Part shown: positions 58,084-64,000 of the stretch, in pieces | Numbering within the stretch: the stretch's first letter is position 1 | Layout of the letters: the number at the start of each line of letters is the position of its first letter | Origin: Grifola frondosa | Taxonomy: Eukaryota > Basidiomycota > Agaricomycetes > Polyporales > Grifolaceae | DNA: 64,000 bases | Direction: 5' to 3' | Assembly: GCA_001683735.1 (NCBI GenBank) | Contig: LUGG01000014.1 | Coordinates: forward strand, 682,001 to 746,000 | Notes under the pieces: generated by a model | Told to the model about the DNA's origin: nothing | The model's database searches: none | What the model saw: the letters and a program-made list of their open reading frames with translations, nothing else | Program-made: the position numbers and the translations under genes

Positions 58084-60176
58084 ATGGTCCGCAACAGCCA
58101 CGAACGCTCCCCCACTCCAGATGGCGACGCCGAGCCCGCCGTCCTCCTCAAGAGGCTAAAAGTCAGCCATACCTCAGATGCCTCCACAGACCCCATCCCC
58201 CACTTCGCCACCGACCTCTTCTCCCCCGCCAACATACACAGGCTCCACGCCGAATACGACGTCAGCAGCCCCTTCAAACATGCCCTCGTCGAGAAACTCT
58301 TCCAGGACGACCTCCTCAAGCGCGTCAAGGACGAGGCCCTCGCAGAGCTCAACTTCACAGAAAAGGAGACCGACATTTACAAGGTGACTTTCCGCCTCGT
58401 CGGTCTTCCCGCCCCGTAGCCCCGCTCAACCCCACCCCCATCCCAGGTCTACCAAACCGGCGACCTCGCCTCCCTCTCCTTCCTCACCGAGGCCCAGATC
58501 GCCCTCCTCCCCACCTCCTGACCCTCCGCGACGCCCTCTACTCCGCCAAGTTCCGCGAGTTCCTGCGCGCCGTCACCGGCTGCGGCCCGCTCTCGGGCAC
58601 CAAGCAGGACATGTCCGTCGTCAGCTATAGGAAGAGTTGCCACCTCCTCAATCACGACGATGTCATCGGCACGCGCCGCGTCTCCTACATCCTCTACATG
58701 CCCCTCCCGCATTACCTGGGCTGGCAAAAGGAGTGGGGCGGTGCGCTCGAACTCTACCCCGTCAAGCCCGGGCCTGACGGCGTGCCCGAGCCAGAGCCCG
58801 TCCCCGCCAAGACCATCCCGCCCTGCTGGAACCAGTTCGTCTTCTTCGAGGTGCAGCCTGGCAAGAGCTTCCACTCCGTCGAGGAAGTCGTCGTGGGCGA
58901 GGGCGAGGACGGCCGGCAGCGCCTCAGCATCAGCGGGTGGTTCCATTCCATCCAGCCGGGCGAGGAGGGCTACGTGCCTGAAGACACACACGAGTTCAAG
59001 AGCTCGCGCGAGCAACTTGTGCGTCGTCTCGTCTCGTCTCGTCCGTGTGCATGCGCGAGACTCGCATTCTGACCGACTGAGCGCCACAGACCTCAACGCA
59101 GACCGAATTTAAATCATATCCCGACACCGTCGAGCCGCCCCTCCCGGACGACCCGCTCTCTGAGGCGCACCTCTCCTTCCTCTCTGAGTTCCTCAACCCG
59201 GTGTACCTCCAGCCGCGCACGATGAAGGCGCTCGCCCAGCGCTTCGTCGAGGAGTCCAGCCTCGAGCTGCACTCCTTCCTCTGCACGCCGCTCGCCGATA
59301 AGCTGCAGCTCGGGCTGATGGAGAAAGACCAACGCGACGGTCTCGGGCCCGACCGCGTCACGCGCATACCCCCCTACTCCTCCGGGGGGATGGCGCGTGG
59401 GTGGCCAAGGGCCCGCCGCACAAGTGGCGGTACTGCGTGCTAAAACCGCTCGAGGGCGGCGCGAAGACGGCGGCGTCTCCGCGCTGGGCCAGGGGTCGCC
59501 CGACGAGGCGGTGCGCAGCCTGCAGGACGAGCTGTTCTCGAGCGCCGCATTCCGTGCGTGGCTCGCGTGCGTCTCGAGGTTGCTCCCGCTGCGCTACGTC
59601 GCGGAGGCGCGCCGGTTTAGGCCGGGCCTTGATTATACCCTTGCGACGAGCGAGGCGAAGGAGACGAGGCTTGATGTTGTGCTTGGGCTCACGCCGCAGA
59701 GTGAGCGTCGACGATCCCATGGGGACGGCCGCTGGAGAGGAGCCGGAGCGTGGATGGCAGAATGGAGAATGGGGTGGATGGGAGGTATGTATATATTTCT
59801 CGTGCTCATCTGGCACTCCATGCGCTTATCGCTTTATTAACAGTGCTACATGGCTCCTAATGAAGAGGAGGACGACCCCGCGGTTTATCGCTCGGGAGCG
59901 CCTAAGAAAAAATTGGACATGAACGTATCTGCGAACGGCCACTCAAAAAATCACGTTGACGACGAGGACATGCAGGAAGACAGCGATGAGGAGGACGAGG
60001 AGGACGGCACACTCCTGACGGTTCAGCCTGGATTCAACCGCCTGCTTCTCGTATTGCGCGACGAGGGCGTGATGAGGTTCGTTAAGTACGTATCGGCCGC
60101 GGCAGAAGGCTCACGATGGGATGTATGCGGCGAGTTCGAGATCGGCATGGTCCAAGAGGAGGAGTCAGATTCATGA
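58084..60176 (+). CDS. TPA1: Prolyl 3,4-dihydroxylase TPA1/OFD1
   Basis: 2-oxoglutarate/Fe(II) dioxygenase that hydroxylates ribosomal protein uS12; Ofd1 also controls SREBP stability in fission yeast. First exon: acidic/basic head, then IPHFATDLFSPANIHRLHAE; after an intron VYQTGDLASLSFLTEAQ. Iron-binding HxD is in CHLLNHDDVIGTRRVSYILY, and the distal His and 2OG Arg region is QRLSISGWFHSIQPGEEGYV. The C-terminal domain follows (PPLPDDPLSEAHLSFLSEFL, WVAKGPPHKWRYCVLKP, AAFRAWLACVSRLLPLRY, then QPGFNRLLLVLRDEGVMRFV, EFEIGMVQEEE). One-base shifts at 58514-58515, 59384-59389 (six G, seven expected), near 59462 and near 59701. About 620 aa. Confidence 0.92.
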
Positions 60177-60339
60177 TACGCTCGGTCGCTTTATTATGCA
60201 CCGTTCGCCCACCGCTATTCTTTATTTGCTTATGTTCGTACTCTGCTCTCGTTCGACAGTAGTATTTAGAGTAAATAATCCGGTACATGCTTGCATATTC
60301 GATGAAGTCGTGTGCCGCGCACCCGTCTATTCGCACAGT

Positions 60340-61839
60340 CTAGAATACTATTTTACGACCCTGGCTCGGTACAATAGCAGCAGATTCGCGTTTTGCTTGC
60401 GCTAGTGCGGCTCCTGGCTTCGTCCTCGTGCGCGTGAACTTTCCACTTCGGCCGCTAAAAGTCCGTGAGTCATTATCCGTACGGCGCGGCTTTTGCATTG
60501 GTTGGTCCTCCTCTTCTGCACGATCACCGGGTGTTTCGTCTGGCGGCAGCTGGCCTTCGAGCTCCTCCGTATCTTGGCTGACCTTGGGACGCTGCTGGCG
60601 TGGGCCGCTACGTGTTACCCTCTCAGGTCTGGGCCCTGCGCCACCGCGACGGACAGCTTCTGGGGAAGCGTACTCCACCACTAGCTTCCTTCCGTCAAGG
60701 AAATAGTTCTTCGGATTGGTTAGAGCGGCCGTAGCGTGCTCGGTAGTTGTGAAGTCCACGAACGCCCATCTGTCCGAAAATACAAATTGCGCACGTCAGC
60801 GCCACGGCATGCAGAGGAGTGCCTGGGCCACAGGACTAGACCGCCGCATATCACGCACCCTTTGCACTTCCCGCTATCTTCGAACGTCCCCATTCGGACC
60901 TTGCGGATCGTCCGGGGAGGCTCCCCGGGCTCGGGCGCGCGGTCTTTCGCGCGGTGCGAGTCGAGCATCTCACGGATGGACTGCTCGCTCGTCTCGAACC
61001 CCAGGTTTCCCAGGAAGAGCGTGGGCCCCGGAGGCTGCTTCTGCGCACGGAGGATTTTTTGGGCTGTTTTGGTGAGGCCAGAACGGTTTTGATGGAGACG
61101 CTTCTGCGGAAGAATGCACCGGCTGTTGCGGCCGGCAATGGAACGGGTCGGCCGTCGAAGTCGTCACCTGCGTCGAAAGGTTATTGTCAGAATCACAAGG
61201 CTATACGGTATTGCATGTAACGGACCGTCTTTTATCAGAAGACGCCTTCCGTCGAGAGGGTTTTTCGGAGAGGGTGATAGCGATGACCTTAGCGTCGGGA
61301 GTCGCGAAGTCTACGTATGCAAAGCTGGTTCATGACATCAACGGACGCATGGAAGACGAGGTTGTGAGAAGTGACTGACCCACGATTCTCCTTCCTGGCA
61401 CCTTTTCTGTCTGGGCCCCCGCTGACGAGCTTCATTGGCATGTGAACCCTGGTGATCTCGCCCACCCCATCGAAGAACGCCCTGAGCGACTCGGGCGTGG
61501 TCTTGAACGACAGGTTCCCCACCCATACTGAGTTTTGGCGTTTGGGTATCTTGGATGGGGGCAGCTCTGCGGTGTTCTGCAGCTTGCGCTTCTTGGAGTT
61601 CGTCGGGGCGTCCCGTCCCCCGCCTCGATCACGTCGCGTTCCTTCTTCTGTCTCCGCTTCTGCGCGTGTGAGAGGACTGGGGCATCCTCTGACTCCTCTA
61701 CGTCGCTCGCCCCGTGCTCGCTGTCGCTGCTGCTGCTACTAGATATGTCACTTTCATGCTCCTCAATTCGTTTACGCTTAAATGCGGCAGAGATAGACGG
61801 TAGTCCAGAATCGGAGGAACTTTCAGATGAAGAAGACAT
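60340..61839 (-). CDS. NOP13: NOP13-like nucleolar RNA-binding protein
   Basis: Two-RRM protein resembling yeast Nop13, of nucleolar pre-ribosomes. ATG 61839 starts a Ser-rich acidic head (MSSSSESSSDSGLPSISAAF) and a Lys-rich stretch. RRM1: VWVGNLSFKTTPESLRAFF, then GFAYVDFATPDAKVIAI; RRM2: TLFLGNLGFETSEQSIREML, then WAFVDFTTTEHATAALTNP, DGRKLVVEYASPEAVRRGG, followed by an Arg-rich tail. Three introns traced, the longest near 60774-60858. One-base shifts at CCC 61612-61614 and CCCC 61026-61029 (plus strand), and one or two bases near 61279. About 465 aa. Confidence 0.88.
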
Positions 61840-62588
61840 CGCGGAAGAGGACAAACCAAAACCTTCCTGATCGGGACAGCTTCATTTACGCGGCGAATCC
61901 CGACAGGTTCGTGAATGATTCAACATCTCTCGCAGCACCCTCGCCATAACAACGTCTAGCTGCAGCAGAGAGCCTTTTTTCTGCTGTAAGTATTTCATAC
62001 CGACTCGTTACCCTCGAACTCTTTTGAACTTTGGCGCCGCAGCATCCCGCTTGAACTTAAAATTTGTAAACCGGATTGCTGGCGCAGATCTCCCCGCCTT
62101 TTCGTTTTATCATTGGCCGGAGCCTTGACATTGCGAATACGACAGTGTTTTGCGTCATGCTTTCGCGTTCGTGGTTTCATGGTGAGTCTCGCCGGGCCTC
62201 TCGTGCATCATTATGGTTGGATGACTCGCTGTATGGTGCCTTGAAGTGCCGATTCCAGGTATTTCCTGGCTTCCAGCCCTCAATGGACATCTTATCTGAT
62301 ATGATAACACTATGATGTTGTCATCTTATCAGCTATCTTATCAGATAGTTGTCGATCGCCGCCACAACTTTCCTTTTTCGAGGTCCTGCTCTACGATCGA
62401 CACCAAGTTCAATAATTCAAGCGGTGATCATCCGCAGAATGCCAACTGTGCATGATCAAGATGACCCAGATTGTTTGAAAAATTACGGGGTATATGCATT
62501 GGAGCGTCCGGTCCTCGCGCTTTCCGAAAGGATAGAAAACCTCGAATGTTTGCACCGATGTCCCCTACAACCCGCCCCCTCTTCTGCC
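61840..62588. promoter_or_regulatory. Divergent promoter NOP13 / ferric reductase
   Basis: About 750 bp between the two starts. The striking feature is the GATA-site cluster at 62286-62348, listed separately. The rest shows no gene. Confidence 0.45.
62286..62348. promoter_or_regulatory. Cluster of GATA-factor sites upstream of ferric reductase
   Basis: Six or more GATA/TATC cores in about 60 bp. The minus strand at 62338-62346 reads ATCTGATAA, equal to the ATCWGATAA consensus known for iron-responsive GATA repressors (SreA/Sre1/Urbs1 type). Also ATCTGATA at 62294-62301, TGATAA at 62302-62307 and TTATC at 62292-62296 and 62326-62330. The ATCTTATCAG unit is directly repeated. It lies about 240 bp 5' of the reductase ATG at 62589. 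Confidence 0.7.
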
Positions 62589-64000
62589 ATGGCGAACAGC
62601 ACTGCTCCCGCCACCTCAGCGAAGCCTCAGCCTGTGCGTGCATTCTCTTGTATCTTTTGGAGGCTGAGCTTACCGGCGGCTATAGGTACTGCCCCAGCAG
62701 GTCTGGTACGGTATTGTGTGTCTGATTGCTACGGCGGCGGCGGTCAATCTATCCTGGCTGCTCTGGTCGAGATACGTCAGGTACGTATCTCGGAGGCAGA
62801 ACGCGGTGACCAGCAGCGCACCCTCGCAGAGAGGTTCGGTCTCACTGAAGAGAGTACCTAACGCTGTTCTCGCCGCTTCTCGTATTGTTGGTTTTCGATG
62901 GACGATCCCGGGGGTGAAGATGATGATGCTGGAGATTTTGGTCACGATTGCGTATATCGCTGCTATCCTTGTCTGGACGTTCGTTAACAGTAAGTGCTCC
63001 CCCGTTAGCTGTGGCGACTTGTAGCCGACATGACCACCGCGCAGCCGATGAGCTCAAAAACAACAAGTGGCGGACCAAATCTGGCATCCTCGCCGCGGCA
63101 CAGCTACCATTGCTGGTTGTTCTGTCGTCGAAGAATAATATCATCTCGTGTAAGTAATCCATCGTTAGTGTCGTATATATGTTTACCATCCCGATCTATC
63201 CGCTATATAGTGCTGACTGGAATTGGCCACGAGAAGGTCGCTTCTTTATCTGTGATATCGCCGTCGTGTCTCTAATATTCAGCATCTAGCTCAACCTCAT
63301 GCACCGGGTCACATCACGTAGTGTCTTGATTCTCACGTGGGTCCATCTGTGGGGATGGTGAGCCGTGCTGTTCTGGCTGGCACCTCACTTGACTGACACC
63401 TTGATCCTTCATGCTGGCAGCAAAGGTGAGGAGTTCTAGGAAAATAAACCCACGGTACTGACGAGGATCTAGTCCGAGCCGCTTATTGGACGCTCCATGG
63501 AAGGTCGCTGGGTTAGTCGGCGGCGTCGCGCAGACTCTGCTGACGTTCATATCGATCCAACCCCTCCGCAAGTTTCTACGAGTCCTTCTACATCAGCCAC
63601 GTAATCCTCGTACTGTGAGCACCCCTCTTCCTCGACTCCTCTCCGATCGCTAACTTACCGCACAGGGTATTTCTCGTCACGACGCACTACCACTGCGCCG
63701 TCCCAGGGCAAGTCCCCAATCCCCCAATCTACCCGCTCGCTAACACGACCACACACAGATTCGGGGTATACGTCTGGCCCTGCTGGCTCCTCTGGGGCCT
63801 CGACCGCGCCTACGCGCCCTGCGCTACCTCACTCTCAACGTCTTCCTCCGCCCGACGGACTCCGCCGGGCACCTCGAGGCGCTAAGCGGCGACACCGTGC
63901 GCCTCACGCTCACGCGCCGCGTCCCGGGGCTGGACCCCCGGGCAGCACGTCTTCCTCGCGTTCCCATCGGCGCCCGCTCGAGTCGCACCCGTTCACCATC
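62589..64000 (+). CDS. Ferric reductase-like transmembrane protein (5' part)
   Basis: Member of the FRE/NADPH-oxidase group: reduces extracellular ferric iron or copper, taking electrons from cytosolic NADPH via FAD and two hemes. MANSTAPATSAKP opens, then a first TM helix (VWYGIVCLIATAAAVNLSWL), GFRWTIPGVKMMMLEILVTI and AYIAAILVWTFVN, LAAAQLPLLVVLSSKNNI, TGIGHEKLNLMHRV with a heme His, VLILTWVHLWGW, FYISHVILVLVFLVTTHYHC with further heme His, FGVYVWPCWLLWGLDRA, then the FAD domain (DTVRLTLTRRVPG, WTPGQHVFLAFPS, ESHPFTI). One intron uses a GC donor (63708-63758). The model from 63340 to 63480 is not resolved and several one-base shifts (63573-63575, near 63815, 63933, 63976) occur. Runs off the window. 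Confidence 0.9.
63708..63758 (+). other. GC-AG intron in ferric reductase
   Basis: 51-nt intron with donor CCAGG|GCAAGT and acceptor CACACAG|ATTCGG. Its removal joins HYHCAVPG to FGVYVWPCWLL in frame. Confidence 0.75.

Noticed and set aside
62286..62348. Transposon terminal inverted repeat reading of the TTATC/GATAA cluster
   Set aside because: The repeats are short, multiple and match a known transcription-factor site upstream of a fitting gene; no target-site duplication.

Overview
This window is nuclear DNA from a filamentous basidiomycete, most likely a wood-decay or polypore-type Agaricomycete. Evidence: almost every gene is cut by short spliceosomal introns (about 36-115 nt, mostly 48-65) with GTRNGT donors and CTNAC/CTNAT-like branch sites; genes are dense and lie on both strands; families include an SBDS-domain RTC3 protein, a DUF7704-type membrane protein, a GH53 galactanase, a ferric reductase and Agaricomycete-style MCM6, VAC14, formin and RCF2 genes. 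I see no bacterial, phage, CRISPR or defence locus and no intact transposon.

Layout. 1-6.7 kb: the 3' end of VPS41 (+), RPS12 (-), SKI8 (+), an unrecognised basidiomycete protein (-), and a small DUF7704-type membrane protein (-). 6.7-10.4 kb is gene-poor and carries a degenerate repeat of about 170-200 bp. 10.4-23.5 kb: RTC3 (+, with an apparent 4-nt micro-exon), a TDA3-like FAD oxidoreductase (+), nicotinamidase PNC1 (-), AFG1 (-), a secreted GH53 endo-galactanase (-), an RNF220-like RING ligase (+), TOM7 (-), eIF3f (+) and the urease accessory protein UreF (-). 23.6-43.6 kb: VAC14 (+), a Y_phosphatase3-type phosphatase (-), MCM6 (+), a formin (+), a nucleoside hydrolase (-) and a TPR-SET protein (+). 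44.8-64 kb: TRAPPC2L/TCA17 (-), cytochrome b5 (-), an FG-repeat nucleoporin whose first exons encode a membrane segment (+), a coiled-coil tail-anchored protein (+), RCF2 (+), a four-TM protein with a His-rich tail (+), the TPA1/OFD1 prolyl hydroxylase (+), the RRM protein NOP13 (-) and the 5' part of a ferric reductase (+) that runs off the end.

The genes are mostly housekeeping and do not form one pathway. Visible links are mitochondrial (AFG1, TOM7, RCF2), endosome/vacuole/Golgi traffic (VPS41, VAC14, TRAPPC2L), translation and RNA (RPS12, eIF3f, SKI8, TPA1, NOP13) and NAD salvage (PNC1, nucleoside hydrolase). Several neighbours share short divergent promoters (TOM7/eIF3f, UreF/VAC14, phosphatase/MCM6, NOP13/ferric reductase).

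Main caution: conserved proteins repeatedly need a 1-nt change to stay in frame, usually one base missing from a G or C run, sometimes one extra. This happens in at least 15 independent genes, so it looks like homopolymer error in the assembly, not gene decay. Most exon-by-exon coordinates here were traced by hand from splice signals and family similarity recalled from memory; none was checked by alignment.
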